Of a DNA stretch of 64,000 nt, positions 50,343 to 59,705 are shown piece after piece. Origin of the DNA: Massilia terrae (GTDB lineage Bacteria > Pseudomonadota > Gammaproteobacteria > Burkholderiales > Burkholderiaceae_D). Both the position numbers and the translations under genes were made by a program. The stretch lies in the NCBI RefSeq assembly GCF_024753145.1, contig NZ_JANUGU010000002.1, forward strand, positions 682,001 through 746,000. Direction: 5' to 3'. The number at the start of each line of letters is the position of its first letter. Position 1 is the stretch's first letter. The notes below the pieces were generated by a model. That model saw only the letters and a program-made list of their open reading frames with translations. It searched no databases and had not been told where the DNA came from.

Positions 50343-51704
50343 ATGCAGAAAAAAGTATTCATCAAGACCTTCGGCTGCCAGATGAACGAGTACGACTCGG
50401 ACAAGATGGCCGACGTGCTGGGCGCCGCCGAGGGCCTGGTGCGGACCGACAAGCCGGAGGACGCCGACGTCATCCTGTTCAACACCTGCTCGGTGCGCGA
50501 GAAGGCGCAGGAAAAGGTGTTCTCGGACCTGGGCCGCATCCGCGAACTGAAGCGCGACAAACCGGACCTGGTGATCGGCGTGGGCGGCTGCGTGGCCTCG
50601 CAGGAAGGCGCGGCGATCGTCAAGCGCGCGCCCTATGTGGATGTGGTGTTCGGCCCGCAGACCCTGCATCGCCTGCCGCAGATGATCGCGACCCGCCGCG
50701 CCACCGGTTCGGCGCAAGTCGACATCAGCTTCCCCGAGATCGAGAAGTTCGACCACCTGCCGCCGGCCCGGGTCGAGGGCGCGGCCGCGTACGTGTCGAT
50801 CATGGAAGGCTGCAGCAAGTACTGCAGCTACTGCGTGGTGCCCTACACCCGCGGCGAGGAAGTCTCGCGCCGTTTCGATGACGTGCTGACCGAAGTGGCG
50901 GGCCTCGCGGCGCAGGGCGTGAAGGAGATCACCCTGCTCGGCCAGAACGTGAACGCTTATCGCGGTGAGATGGCGGATGGCCAGGTCGCCGACTTCGCGC
51001 TGCTGCTCGAATACGTGGCCGCGATCCCCGGCATCGAGCGCCTGCGCTTCGTGACCAGCCACCCGAAGGAATTCACCCAGCGCCTGATCGACGCCTATGC
51101 CAAGATCCCGCAGCTGGTGAACCACCTGTACCTGCCGGTGCAGCACGGTTCCGACCGCATCCTGCAGGCCATGAAGCGCGGCTATACCGCGCTCGAATAC
51201 AAGTCGATCATCCGCCGCATGAAGGCGGTGCGGCCCGACATCTCGATCTCGTCGGACTTCATCGTCGGCTTCCCTGGCGAGACCGAGGCCGATTTCGAAG
51301 CGATGATGAAGCTGGTGCAGGACGTCGGCTTCGACAACAGCTTCTCCTTCATCTTCAGCAAGCGGCCCGGCACCCCGGCCGCCAACCTGGAGGACGACAC
51401 CCCGCACGAGGCCAAGCTCGCGCGCCTGCAGCGCCTGCAAGCCCTCATCGACGAGAACACGCGCAAGAACAGCGCCGCGATGGTCGGCACCGTGCAGCGC
51501 GTGCTGGTCGAGGGCGAAGCCAAGAGCGGCAACGGCGAACTGGCCGGGCGCTCGGAAAACAACCGCGTGGTCTCGTTCGCGCCCGGCGCGGCCGGCGCCA
51601 CCCTCGTCGGCCAGCTGGTCGATGTGCGCATCACCGACAGCCTGGGATACACGCTGCGAGGCGAACTCGTCCCCAACACCGACACGATTGCCAAAGCCAG
51701 TTGA
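50343..51704 (+). CDS. miaB: tRNA-2-methylthio-N6-dimethylallyladenosine synthase MiaB
   Basis: A 453-residue radical-SAM methylthiotransferase that turns i6A37 (made by MiaA) into ms2i6A37. The N-terminal UPF0004 domain has [25 protein letters not shown] and GCVASQEG, which hold the Cys ligands of the auxiliary cluster. The radical-SAM CxxxCxxC motif is in [17 protein letters not shown]. The C-terminal TRAM domain covers the last 70 residues. ATG 50343 ([12 protein letters not shown]) is the family start; the open frame extends 41 codons further. It is translationally coupled to phoH. Confidence 0.97.
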   Translation: MQKKVFIKTFGCQMNEYDSDKMADVLGAAEGLVRTDKPEDADVILFNTCSVREKAQEKVFSDLGRIRELKRDKPDLVIGVGGCVASQEGAAIVKRAPYVDVVFGPQTLHRLPQMIATRRATGSAQVDISFPEIEKFDHLPPARVEGAAAYVSIMEGCSKYCSYCVVPYTRGEEVSRRFDDVLTEVAGLAAQGVKEITLLGQNVNAYRGEMADGQVADFALLLEYVAAIPGIERLRFVTSHPKEFTQRLIDAYAKIPQLVNHLYLPVQHGSDRILQAMKRGYTALEYKSIIRRMKAVRPDISISSDFIVGFPGETEADFEAMMKLVQDVGFDNSFSFIFSKRPGTPAANLEDDTPHEAKLARLQRLQALIDENTRKNSAAMVGTVQRVLVEGEAKSGNGELAGRSENNRVVSFAPGAAGATLVGQLVDVRITDSLGYTLRGELVPNTDTIAKAS

Positions 51705-52759
51705 AGAATCCGACCCCGCCTTCGTACTTCGTTCCAGAGCCGCTCGATAACAGCCGGCTCGCCCACCTGTGCGGCCCGCTCGACGAGAACCTGCGCCAGA
51801 TCTCGGCGGCGCTGGACGTCACCATTTTCCGGCGCGGCGAAAAATTCATCGTCAGCGGCGCCAACGCCGACCGCGCGGTCGAGCTGCTCGAACGCTTCTA
51901 CGCGGTGGCCAACAAGGTGGTGCCGATTGAGGAGGTGCAGCTCGCCCTGGTCGAGCAGCGCGCCGGCCTGAATGCCGGCGCGGCCGAGGCGGAGCCCGAA
52001 GCCGGCGAAGACGGCGAGGCCGAGCCCGCGCAGGAACACGTCACGCCGACGCTCAAGACCCGCCGCAGCGACCTGCGCGGACGCACGCCGCACCAGATCC
52101 AGTACCTGCGCGCGATCCTCGAACACGACATCAGTTTCGGCATCGGCCCGGCCGGCACCGGCAAGACCTACCTCGCGGTGGCCTGCGCGGTCGATGCGCT
52201 CGAACGCGACGCGGTCAAGCGCATCGTGCTCACGCGCCCGGCGGTGGAAGCGGGCGAACGCCTCGGCTTCCTGCCGGGGGACCTGAACCAGAAAGTGGAT
52301 CCCTACCTGCGCCCGCTGTACGACGCGCTGTACGACCTGCTCGGCTTCGACCGTACCCAGAAGCTGTTCGAGAAGCAGGTGATCGAGATCGCGCCGCTGG
52401 CCTATATGCGTGGCCGCACGCTCAACCACGCCTTCGTGATCCTCGACGAGGCGCAGAACACGACGGTCGAGCAGATGAAGATGTTCCTGACCCGGATTGG
52501 CTTCGGCAGCAAGGCCGTGGTCACCGGCGACGTCACGCAGGTGGACCTGCACAAGACCATGAGGAGCGGCCTGGTCGACGCCACGCACGTTCTGAAGGAT
52601 GTTCGCGGCATCGCCTTCACCCAGTTCTCCAGCGCCGACGTGGTGCGCCATCCGCTGGTGGCGCGCATCGTCGACGCTTACGAGAAATCGACTGCGCGCG
52701 AAGATATCGCTGCTTTACCCAAACCGGTAGCCGTCAAACATGCAAGAAAAAAAACATAA
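51701..52759 (+). CDS. ybeZ: PhoH-family ATPase (YbeZ type)
   Basis: A 352-residue PhoH-like protein. It has an N-terminal KH-like domain ([29 protein letters not shown]), an acidic linker (residues 85-110) and a P-loop domain with [51 protein letters not shown] and TGDVTQVDL. It works with YbeY in rRNA and ribosome maintenance. It begins at a TTG overlapping the miaB stop (TTGA) and its last 20 bases overlap ybeY, so miaB-ybeZ-ybeY form one tightly coupled operon. Confidence 0.95.
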   Translation: MKNPTPPSYFVPEPLDNSRLAHLCGPLDENLRQISAALDVTIFRRGEKFIVSGANADRAVELLERFYAVANKVVPIEEVQLALVEQRAGLNAGAAEAEPEAGEDGEAEPAQEHVTPTLKTRRSDLRGRTPHQIQYLRAILEHDISFGIGPAGTGKTYLAVACAVDALERDAVKRIVLTRPAVEAGERLGFLPGDLNQKVDPYLRPLYDALYDLLGFDRTQKLFEKQVIEIAPLAYMRGRTLNHAFVILDEAQNTTVEQMKMFLTRIGFGSKAVVTGDVTQVDLHKTMRSGLVDATHVLKDVRGIAFTQFSSADVVRHPLVARIVDAYEKSTAREDIAALPKPVAVKHARKKT

Positions 52760-53213
52760 GCTGGAACTTGAGGTCCAATACCCGGACACCCGCCTTGAGC
52801 CGGCCCTGACGCCGGCGCTGATCGAGGGCTGGGTGCAGGCGACCCTGCTCGGTCCCGCCGAGCTGACCGTGCGTTTCGTCGATGCCGAGGAAGGCAAGCA
52901 GCTGAACCACGACTACCGCGGCAAGGACTACGCGACCAATGTGCTGACCTTCGCCTACAACGAAGGCGCGGAGATCGACGAGGACGAGCCGACCCAGGCC
53001 GACATCATCCTGTGCACCGATGTGCTGGTGAAGGAGGCGGAGGAACAGGGCAAGACGGTGGAAGAGCACGCGGCGCACCTGGTGGTGCACGGTGTGCTGC
53101 ACGCGCAGGGCTTTGACCACGAGCATGACGAGGAAGCCGAGGAGATGGAGCAGCTGGAGCGCGACATCATGGAGGCGCTGGGGTATCCGGATCCGTATCC
53201 GGAGGACGACTGA
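52740..53213 (+). CDS. ybeY: Endoribonuclease YbeY
   Basis: A 157-residue zinc-dependent RNase for 16S rRNA 3'-end maturation and quality control. The zinc-binding HxxxHxxxxxH is in [24 protein letters not shown]. Upstream, [15 protein letters not shown] is the other family signature. It has a lysine-rich N-terminus. The start overlaps ybeZ by 20 bases. A REP-like doublet follows its stop codon. Confidence 0.95.
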   Translation: MQEKKHKLELEVQYPDTRLEPALTPALIEGWVQATLLGPAELTVRFVDAEEGKQLNHDYRGKDYATNVLTFAYNEGAEIDEDEPTQADIILCTDVLVKEAEEQGKTVEEHAAHLVVHGVLHAQGFDHEHDEEAEEMEQLERDIMEALGYPDPYPEDD

Positions 53214-53217
53214 ACTT

Positions 53218-53325
53218 CGTCGTCCCCGCGCAGGCAGGGACCCATGCCGAGCATGCGCACCGGCTGCTTCAAACAATGCGGCAATGCTGGCGGTCTATGG
53301 GTCCCCGCCTGCGCGCGGACGACGG
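53218..53325. repeat. REP-like doublet after ybeY
   Basis: CGTCGTCCCCGCGCAGGC at 53218 faces GCCTGCGCGCGGACGACGG ending at 53325, with about 70 unrelated bases between, then TTTT at 53327-53330. It marks the junction between the miaB operon and the inserted oppositely oriented oxidoreductase genes. Confidence 0.8.
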
Positions 53326-53352
53326 CTTTTACGCAAACAGTAAAGAGCAAAT

Positions 53353-55584
53353 CTACGCCTTCTTGAGCTGATCCCCGATCGGCAGCTTGCGAATCCGCTT
53401 CCCGGTCGCCGCAAACACCGCGTTGGCCAGCGCCGGCATCGAGCCCGAGGTCCCCGGCTCGCCGATCCCGCCCGGATCGTCCTTGCTGTTCACGATATAC
53501 ACCTCGATCTGCGGCGCCTCGCTCATGCGCATGATGCGGTAGTCGCCGAAATTCGACTGCTGCACGCGCCCCTTGTCGAGCGTGATCTCGCCCCACAGCG
53601 CCGCCGTGATGCCGAAGATGATCCCGCCTTCCATCTGCGCCGCGATGGTGTCCGGGTTGACGGTCTGCCCGCAGTCCACCGCACACACCACCCGGTGCAC
53701 CTTGACGTCGCCGTCCGGCCCCACCGACACGTCCGCGACCTGCGCCAGGTAGGACCCGAACGCGAACTGGCACGACACCCCGCGGCCCATGCGCCGCCCC
53801 GCCATCCTGGCGACCGGCTTGCCCCAGCCGGCCTTCTCCGCCGCCAGGTTGAGCACACCCAGCTTGCGCGGCGAATCATTGAGCAGCGCGCGCCGGAACT
53901 CGACCGGATCGTGCCGCCCGGCAGCCGCCAGCTCGTCGATGAAGCTCTCGACCACGAACACATTGTGGGTCGGCCCCACGCCGCGCCAGAAGGCGGTGGC
54001 GATCGGCGGCTCGTGGCGCACGTACTCGACGTGGAAATCGGGAATCGCATACTGGATGTCGGCCGCCGCTTCCACCGCATCCGGGTCGACGCCGTTCTTC
54101 ACCGCCGGCGGCGCGAAGCGCGCCATGATCGACGAGCCGGTGATACGGTGGAACCACGCCACCGGCATGCCCTTGTCGTCCAGCTTCGCGGACATGTGAT
54201 CGAGGTAGTAAGGCCGGTACATATCGTGCTGGATGTCGTTCTCGCGCGTCCACACCAGCTTGACCGGCCCCTTGCCCGCGGCCTTGGCGATCGCCACCGC
54301 TTGCACCACGTAATCCACCTCCAGCCGGCGTCCGAAGCCGCCGCCCAGGTAGTGGTTGTGCACCCTGACCTTGTCCTGCGCCAGCCCGGTGATCTTGGCC
54401 GCCGCCGCTTGCGCCAGAGCCGGGACCTGGGTGCCGCAGTAGATGTCGCAGCCGTCCGGCTTGAGGTCGACCGTGCAGTTCATCGGCTCCATCGTCGCGT
54501 GCGCGAGGAAGGGCACTTCGTAGACGGCATCGATGCGGCGCCCGCCCTTGTCGGCCAGCCGTTTGGCGGCATCGCCCTTGTTGGCGGCCACCGCGCCGGC
54601 CTGCTGCGAGGCCTTCATCATGTCGGCCAGGATCGAGGCCGAGCTCACGCTGGCGTTGGGCCCGTCGTTCCAGGCCGGCGCCGCCGCTTCCAGCCCCTGG
54701 CGCGCGGCCCAGAAGTGGTCGCCGATGACGGCCACCGCGTTGTCCAGCTTGACCACCTGGCGCACACCCTTGATCGCCATCGCCTTCTGCTCGTCCGCGC
54801 TGGCCAGCGTGCCGCCGGTGACCGGCGAGATCGCCACCGCCGCGATGCCCATATTCGGCAGGCGCGCATCGAGGCCGAACAGGGCCTGGCCATTGCACTT
54901 GATGGCGGAATCGAGCCGATGGTGCGGCTTGCCGATCAGGGTGAAACCGTCGGGCTTCTTGAGCTCGACCTTGTCCGGCAGCGGCAAGCGCGCCGCCGCG
55001 TCGGCCACGTCGCCGAAGCCGAGCGACTGTTTGCCGTCGGGGTGCACGATACGGCCGTCCACCACCTTCACCAAGCCAGGATCCACCTTCCACTGCTGCG
55101 CCGCCGCCGTGACCAGCACCGCGCGCACCGTCGCCCCGGCCTGGCGCAGCGGCTTCCACGCGCCGCGCACGGACGTCGAGCCGCCGGTGACCTGGCCGCC
55201 CAGCAGCGGATCGGCGTACAGCGCGTTATTGGCCGGCGCCTGCTCCAGCTTCACCTTCGACAGGTCGGCGCCCAGCTCCTCGGCCAGCAGCATCGGGATG
55301 GCCGTGAAGGTGCCCTGCCCCATCTCGACCTTCGGGCAGATGAAAGTCACCTGGCCGTCGCGGTCGATGCGGATGAAGGCGTCGCGCGCCAGTCCCGGCG
55401 CCTGCGCGTTGTTGGCGCTGGTGGCCTGGCCCACTGCACGCTCGGCCGGCGGCTTGTCGCGCGGCTCCTCTTTCTTCTGGCAGCCGAACAGCGCGAAGCC
55501 GAACAGCAGGCCGCCGCCGGCCGCCGCCGACAGCTGCATGAAACGGCGCCGTTCCGGCGAGGCCGGTGTGGTCTTCATGTCCAT
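53353..55584 (-). CDS. Molybdenum hydroxylase large subunit (IorB-like, Tat lipoprotein)
   Basis: A 743-residue molybdopterin-binding subunit of the aldehyde oxidase/isoquinoline 1-oxidoreductase type. The N-terminus has a twin-arginine signal (RRRFMQLS at residues 12-19) and then LFGC, a lipobox, suggesting a folded, membrane-attached periplasmic enzyme. Family segments include KVEMGQGTFTAIPMLLAEEL, GGQVTGGSTSVRGAWKPLR, HNHYLGGGFGRRLEVDYV, RGVGPTHNVFVVESF and GEPGTSGSMPALANAVFAATG near the C-terminus. AAGGAGG precedes the ATG at 55584. It forms a pair with the 2Fe-2S subunit gene 10 bases upstream. Confidence 0.9.
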   Translation of the reverse strand: MDMKTTPASPERRRFMQLSAAAGGGLLFGFALFGCQKKEEPRDKPPAERAVGQATSANNAQAPGLARDAFIRIDRDGQVTFICPKVEMGQGTFTAIPMLLAEELGADLSKVKLEQAPANNALYADPLLGGQVTGGSTSVRGAWKPLRQAGATVRAVLVTAAAQQWKVDPGLVKVVDGRIVHPDGKQSLGFGDVADAAARLPLPDKVELKKPDGFTLIGKPHHRLDSAIKCNGQALFGLDARLPNMGIAAVAISPVTGGTLASADEQKAMAIKGVRQVVKLDNAVAVIGDHFWAARQGLEAAAPAWNDGPNASVSSASILADMMKASQQAGAVAANKGDAAKRLADKGGRRIDAVYEVPFLAHATMEPMNCTVDLKPDGCDIYCGTQVPALAQAAAAKITGLAQDKVRVHNHYLGGGFGRRLEVDYVVQAVAIAKAAGKGPVKLVWTRENDIQHDMYRPYYLDHMSAKLDDKGMPVAWFHRITGSSIMARFAPPAVKNGVDPDAVEAAADIQYAIPDFHVEYVRHEPPIATAFWRGVGPTHNVFVVESFIDELAAAGRHDPVEFRRALLNDSPRKLGVLNLAAEKAGWGKPVARMAGRRMGRGVSCQFAFGSYLAQVADVSVGPDGDVKVHRVVCAVDCGQTVNPDTIAAQMEGGIIFGITAALWGEITLDKGRVQQSNFGDYRIMRMSEAPQIEVYIVNSKDDPGGIGEPGTSGSMPALANAVFAATGKRIRKLPIGDQLKKA

Positions 55585-55594
55585 GCGCGCCTCC

Positions 55595-56050
55595 TTATTT
55601 GCCGCCGGCCGCGATCTTGATCGCGTGGCGGATGCGTGGATAGGTGCCGCAGCGGCAGATATTGCCCGACATGGCGCCGTCGATGTCGGCGTCGCTGGGC
55701 TGCGGGTTCGACTTGAGCAGCGCGGTGGCCGACATGATCTGGCCCGACTGGCAGTAGCCGCACTGGACCACGTCGATCTGGGTCCACGCGGCCTGCACCT
55801 TCTGGCCGACCGGATCGTTGCCGATCGCCTCGATGGTGGTGATCTGCTTGCCGACCGCGCTCGACACCGGCGTCACGCAGGAGCGGATCGGCTGGCCGTC
55901 CAGGTGCACGGTGCAGGCGCCGCACAGCGCGACGCCGCAGCCGAACTTGGTGCCGGTCAGGCCGGCGACATCGCGCAGCGCCCACAGCAGGGGCATGTCG
56001 TCGGGGACGTCGAGGTTGGTGCTGGTGCCATTGATGGTCAATGCGGGCAT
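55595..56050 (-). CDS. (2Fe-2S)-binding subunit of molybdenum hydroxylase (IorA-like)
   Basis: A 151-residue small subunit with two 2Fe-2S clusters. The plant-type ferredoxin motif [15 protein letters not shown] and a Cys upstream lie in the first half; the second four-Cys cluster is [10 protein letters not shown] plus NICRCGTY. It passes electrons from the molybdenum subunit encoded downstream. Together they may hydroxylate an aromatic N-heterocycle or aldehyde; the substrate is unknown. The next gene on the other strand starts 120 bases away. Confidence 0.92.
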   Translation of the reverse strand: MPALTINGTSTNLDVPDDMPLLWALRDVAGLTGTKFGCGVALCGACTVHLDGQPIRSCVTPVSSAVGKQITTIEAIGNDPVGQKVQAAWTQIDVVQCGYCQSGQIMSATALLKSNPQPSDADIDGAMSGNICRCGTYPRIRHAIKIAAGGK

Positions 56051-56170
56051 GGTGCGGCTCCTTCGATATCAACTCGCCAACTATAGGGCAGCGGGGCCGC
56101 AGGCGGCGCACACGTCGCGGCGCGCGCGGCGTGCCCAAAAAACGGGCAAAAGCGCTTTTGGTGTATCCTA

Positions 56171-57085
56171 ATGCCCATCGCAACAACGGCTTCCATGCCA
56201 ACTATGCCCGAGCACCCTAGTGACGTCCGTTCGGACGCCAAACCGCACCGGTCGCTGTTTGAACGGCTGACCGCCCTGATCTCCCCCGAGCCCGAAAACC
56301 GCGCCGAGCTGCTCGACGTGCTGCACGACGCCCATGAGCGCAACCTCATCGACGCCGACGCGCTGTCGATGATCGAAGGCGTGTTCCAGGTGTCCGACCT
56401 GTCGGTGCGCGACATCATGGTGCCGCGTTCGCAAATGGACGTCATCGACATCACCAAGCCGATCGAGGAGTGGCTGCCCACGGTGCTGGAAACCGCGCAC
56501 TCGCGCTTCCCGGCCATCGAGGGTGAACGCGACAAGGTGGTCGGGATCCTGCTGGCCAAGGACCTGCTGCGCTACTACGCCGAAGAGTCCTTCGACGTGC
56601 GCGACATGCTGCGCCCGGCCATCTTCATCCCCGAATCGAAGCGCCTGAACGTGCTGCTGCGCGACTTCCGCGCCAACCACAACCACATGGCCATCGTGGT
56701 CGACGAATACAGCGGCGTGGCCGGCCTGATCACCATCGAGGACGTGCTCGAACAGATCGTCGGCGACATCGAGGACGAGTACGACTTCGACGAGGAAGAA
56801 GACAATGTCCTGTCGCTCAAGGAAGGCCAGTACGGCCCGCGCTGGCGCGTCAAGGCGCTGACCGAGATCGACCAATTCAACGAGGAGGTCGGAGCAAGCC
56901 TGCCCGACGACGACGTCGACACCATCGGCGGCCTGGTGGCCAGCCACCTGGGGCGCATGCCGCACAAGGGCGAGGTGTTCGACCTCGACAACCTGCGTTT
57001 CGAAGTGCTGCGCTCCGACGCACGCCAGATCCACGTGCTGCTGGTCGAGAAGCTGCCGGTCATCGTCGAGAACGAACACGACTGA
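56171..57085 (+). CDS. ybeX: CBS-domain transporter-associated protein YbeX (CorC/HlyC family)
   Basis: A 304-residue cytosolic protein. It has an N-terminal helical region, two CBS motifs (about residues 70-190: DIMVPRSQMDVID, then ILLAKDLLRYY and IVVDEYSGVAGLITIEDVLEQIVGDIEDEYD) and a C-terminal CorC_HlyC domain. The family is linked to magnesium/cobalt efflux and ribosome metabolism. In E. coli, ybeX follows ybeY directly; here the oxidoreductase pair lies between. The ATG at 56171 is listed; ATGs at 56195 and 56204 are alternatives, the last best fitting homologues. It overlaps lnt by one base. Confidence 0.92.
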   Translation: MPIATTASMPTMPEHPSDVRSDAKPHRSLFERLTALISPEPENRAELLDVLHDAHERNLIDADALSMIEGVFQVSDLSVRDIMVPRSQMDVIDITKPIEEWLPTVLETAHSRFPAIEGERDKVVGILLAKDLLRYYAEESFDVRDMLRPAIFIPESKRLNVLLRDFRANHNHMAIVVDEYSGVAGLITIEDVLEQIVGDIEDEYDFDEEEDNVLSLKEGQYGPRWRVKALTEIDQFNEEVGASLPDDDVDTIGGLVASHLGRMPHKGEVFDLDNLRFEVLRSDARQIHVLLVEKLPVIVENEHD

Positions 57086-58656
57086 TGCGGTTCCGGCGCC
57101 AGACCACCACTCCTCCCGTCCCGGCCGAACGCGGCACCCGTCCCACCCTGGTGGGCACGGTCGTCGCCGCGCTCGCGGGCGCCTCGTCGCTGCTGTCGTT
57201 CGCGCCACTCGGCTGGTGGCCGCTGCAGTTCCTGTCGCTGGCTTACCTGTTCTACCAGGTCGGCGTGGGCAGCTCGGTGCGCCGCGCGACCCTGCTCGGC
57301 TGGGCCTTCGGCTTCGGCTGGTCGATGGGCGGCATGCACTGGCTGTACATCGCGCTGAACCGCTTCGGCGGCCTGCCGGCGGTGCTGTCGGCGATCGCGA
57401 TCGCGCTGCTCGGGCTGTATATGGGCTTGTTCGGCGCCTTCGCCGCCGGCGCTTCCGCATGGTTGCGCAAGCGCTTCACGCCGCCCGTGTGGGCCTACCT
57501 GCTGGTGGTGCTGCCGGTGATGTGGGGCGTATCGGAATGGATGCGCGGCTGGGTGTTTACCGGCTTCCCCTGGGCCGCCTCCGGCTACGCCCACATCGAT
57601 GCGCCGCTGGGCGGCTACGCGCCGTTGATCGGCGTGTATGGCATCGGCGTGCTGGCGGCGGTGTGCGCCGGCTGCCTCGCGCACCTGACGCAGCCGCGCC
57701 GGCGCGTGCAGGCCATCGTGCTGCTGGCCGTGCTGCTGGCCTGCGGCGGCCTGCTGCGCCTCATCGACTGGACCCAGCCGAACGGCAAACCGATCAGCGT
57801 GCGCCTGGTGCAGGGCGATATCGCGCAAGACGAGAAGTTCAGCAGCGAGCACCTGCTCGGCATCCTGACGCGCTACCGCGACCTGATCACCGCCAAGCCG
57901 GCCGACCTGGTGGCCGCGCCGGAAACCGCGATCCCCGTGTTCCCCTACCAGCTCCCGCCCGGCTACATCGACGACTTGCGCGGCTTCGCTTCGCGCAGCG
58001 GCAGCTGGCTGATGTTCGGCATCCCGTTCTCGGACGGCCCCAACACCTATTCGAACAGCGTGGCCGGCATCGGCCCGCAAGGCCAGACCTACCGCTACGA
58101 CAAGCACCACCTGGTGCCCTTCGGCGAATTCATCCCCACCGGCTTCCGCTGGTTCGTCGACATGATGCGCATCCCGCTGGGCGACTTCACGCGCGGCGGC
58201 GCGGTGCAGGCGCCGTTCGCGGTCAAGGACCAGTTCGTGCAGCCCAACGTCTGCTACGAAGACGTGTTCGGCGAGGAGATCGCCAAGCAGCTGCGCGATG
58301 CGGCCCATCCGGCCACGCTGCTGCTGAACGTGTCGAACCTGGCCTGGTACGGCGAATCGGTCGCGATCCCGCAGCACCTGCAGATTTCGCGCATGCGCTC
58401 GCTGGAGACGGGCCGCCCGATGCTGCGCGCCACCAACAATGGCGCCACCGCCGTTATCGACGGCAAGGGCCGGGTGCAGGCCCTCATCCCCTACTACAAG
58501 CAAGGGGTGCTGGAGGCGCAAGTGCAGGGCATGCAAGGCAGCACGCCCTATATCCGTTTCGGCAACGCGACCTTCCTCGCCTTGTCCGCGCTGGCCCTCG
58601 CGGGCGCCTGGCTGACGGGACGACGTTACCGGCAGAAAAAAGCTAAAGTTCAATAG
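57085..58656 (+). CDS. lnt: Apolipoprotein N-acyltransferase Lnt
   Basis: A 523-residue inner-membrane enzyme that adds the third acyl chain to lipoproteins. The N-terminal half has six or more helices. The C-terminal half is a nitrilase domain with the catalytic Glu in AAPETAIPVFP, Lys in YDKHHLVPFGEFIP and Cys in QPNVCYEDVFGEEI. The start (ATG 57085) overlaps the ybeX stop by one base, giving coupled translation as in E. coli. Several lipoprotein genes in this window (34708, 37204, 53353) would be its substrates. Confidence 0.96.
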   Translation: MRFRRQTTTPPVPAERGTRPTLVGTVVAALAGASSLLSFAPLGWWPLQFLSLAYLFYQVGVGSSVRRATLLGWAFGFGWSMGGMHWLYIALNRFGGLPAVLSAIAIALLGLYMGLFGAFAAGASAWLRKRFTPPVWAYLLVVLPVMWGVSEWMRGWVFTGFPWAASGYAHIDAPLGGYAPLIGVYGIGVLAAVCAGCLAHLTQPRRRVQAIVLLAVLLACGGLLRLIDWTQPNGKPISVRLVQGDIAQDEKFSSEHLLGILTRYRDLITAKPADLVAAPETAIPVFPYQLPPGYIDDLRGFASRSGSWLMFGIPFSDGPNTYSNSVAGIGPQGQTYRYDKHHLVPFGEFIPTGFRWFVDMMRIPLGDFTRGGAVQAPFAVKDQFVQPNVCYEDVFGEEIAKQLRDAAHPATLLLNVSNLAWYGESVAIPQHLQISRMRSLETGRPMLRATNNGATAVIDGKGRVQALIPYYKQGVLEAQVQGMQGSTPYIRFGNATFLALSALALAGAWLTGRRYRQKKAKVQ

Positions 58657-58725
58657 TTGCCTGAAATCCGCGCCCAGCCGGGCGCCAAAACCCGCTAAAA
58701 TTGGTCATTTAGCAAACCCACCGTG

Positions 58726-58748
58726 TTCGCGGCCCTGTTGGCCGCGAA
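58726..58748 (+). other. Perfect 9-bp hairpin directly upstream of glyQ
   Basis: TTCGCGGCC and GGCCGCGAA (58726-58734, 58740-58748) with a CTGTT loop end ten bases before the glyQ ATG, overlapping where a ribosome site would be. No T-tract. It may limit translation of glyQ or be part of a leader. Confidence 0.5.
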
Positions 58749-58757
58749 GCCTACAAG

Positions 58758-59687
58758 ATGCTCACATTCCAACAAATCATCCTGACCTTGCAATCCTATT
58801 GGGACAAGCAGGGTTGCGCCCTGCTCCAGCCCTACGATATGGAAGTGGGCGCCGGTACTTTCCACACCGCGACTTTCCTGCGCGCGATCGGCCCGGAGCC
58901 GTGGCGCGCCGCCTATGTGCAACCGTCGCGCCGCCCCAAGGATGGCCGCTACGGCGAGAACCCGAACCGCCTGCAGCACTACTACCAGTACCAGGTGGTG
59001 CTCAAGCCGGCGCCGGAAAACATCCTCGACCTGTACCTCGGTTCGCTGCAGGCGCTGGGCCTGGACCTGAAGAAGAACGACGTGCGCTTCGTCGAGGACG
59101 ACTGGGAAAGCCCGACCCTGGGCGCCTGGGGCCTGGGCTGGGAAGTCTGGCTGAACGGGATGGAAGTGACGCAGTTCACCTATTTCCAGCAGGTCGGCGG
59201 CCTTGATTGCAAGCCGGTGCTGGGCGAGATCACCTACGGCATCGAGCGCCTCGCGATGTACCTGCAGGGCGTGGAGAATGTGTATGACCTGGTCTGGACC
59301 GAGTGGGAAGAGAACGGTGTCAAGAAGCACCTGACCTACGGCGACGTCTACCATCAGAACGAAGTCGAGCAGTCGACCTACAACTTCGAGCACTCCAACA
59401 CCGAGCTGCTGTTCCAGGCCTTCGCCAACCACGAGAGCGAAGCCAAGCGCCTGATCGAGCTGCAGCTCACGCTGCCGGCCTACGAACAGATCATGCGCGC
59501 CTCGCACAGCTTCAACCTGCTGGACGCGCGCGGCGCGATTTCGGTCACCGAGCGCGCCGCCTACATCGGCCGCGTGCGCAACCTGTCGCGCCTGGTCGCG
59601 CAGGCCTACTACGACTCGCGCGAGAAGCTGGGCTTCCCGATGGCGGGCTCCCGCCGAGGGGGCGCCTCGAATGAAGCCGCCGCCTGA
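58758..59687 (+). CDS. glyQ: Glycine--tRNA ligase alpha subunit
   Basis: A 309-residue class II synthetase catalytic subunit of the tetrameric (alpha2beta2) bacterial glycyl-tRNA synthetase. [48 protein letters not shown], the [16 protein letters not shown] motif and [24 protein letters not shown] are invariant family segments. It is followed after 18 bases by glyS. A hairpin at 58726-58748 lies in its leader. Confidence 0.97.
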   Translation: MLTFQQIILTLQSYWDKQGCALLQPYDMEVGAGTFHTATFLRAIGPEPWRAAYVQPSRRPKDGRYGENPNRLQHYYQYQVVLKPAPENILDLYLGSLQALGLDLKKNDVRFVEDDWESPTLGAWGLGWEVWLNGMEVTQFTYFQQVGGLDCKPVLGEITYGIERLAMYLQGVENVYDLVWTEWEENGVKKHLTYGDVYHQNEVEQSTYNFEHSNTELLFQAFANHESEAKRLIELQLTLPAYEQIMRASHSFNLLDARGAISVTERAAYIGRVRNLSRLVAQAYYDSREKLGFPMAGSRRGGASNEAAA

Positions 59688-59705
59688 ACTGACAAGAACA
59701 GAACC

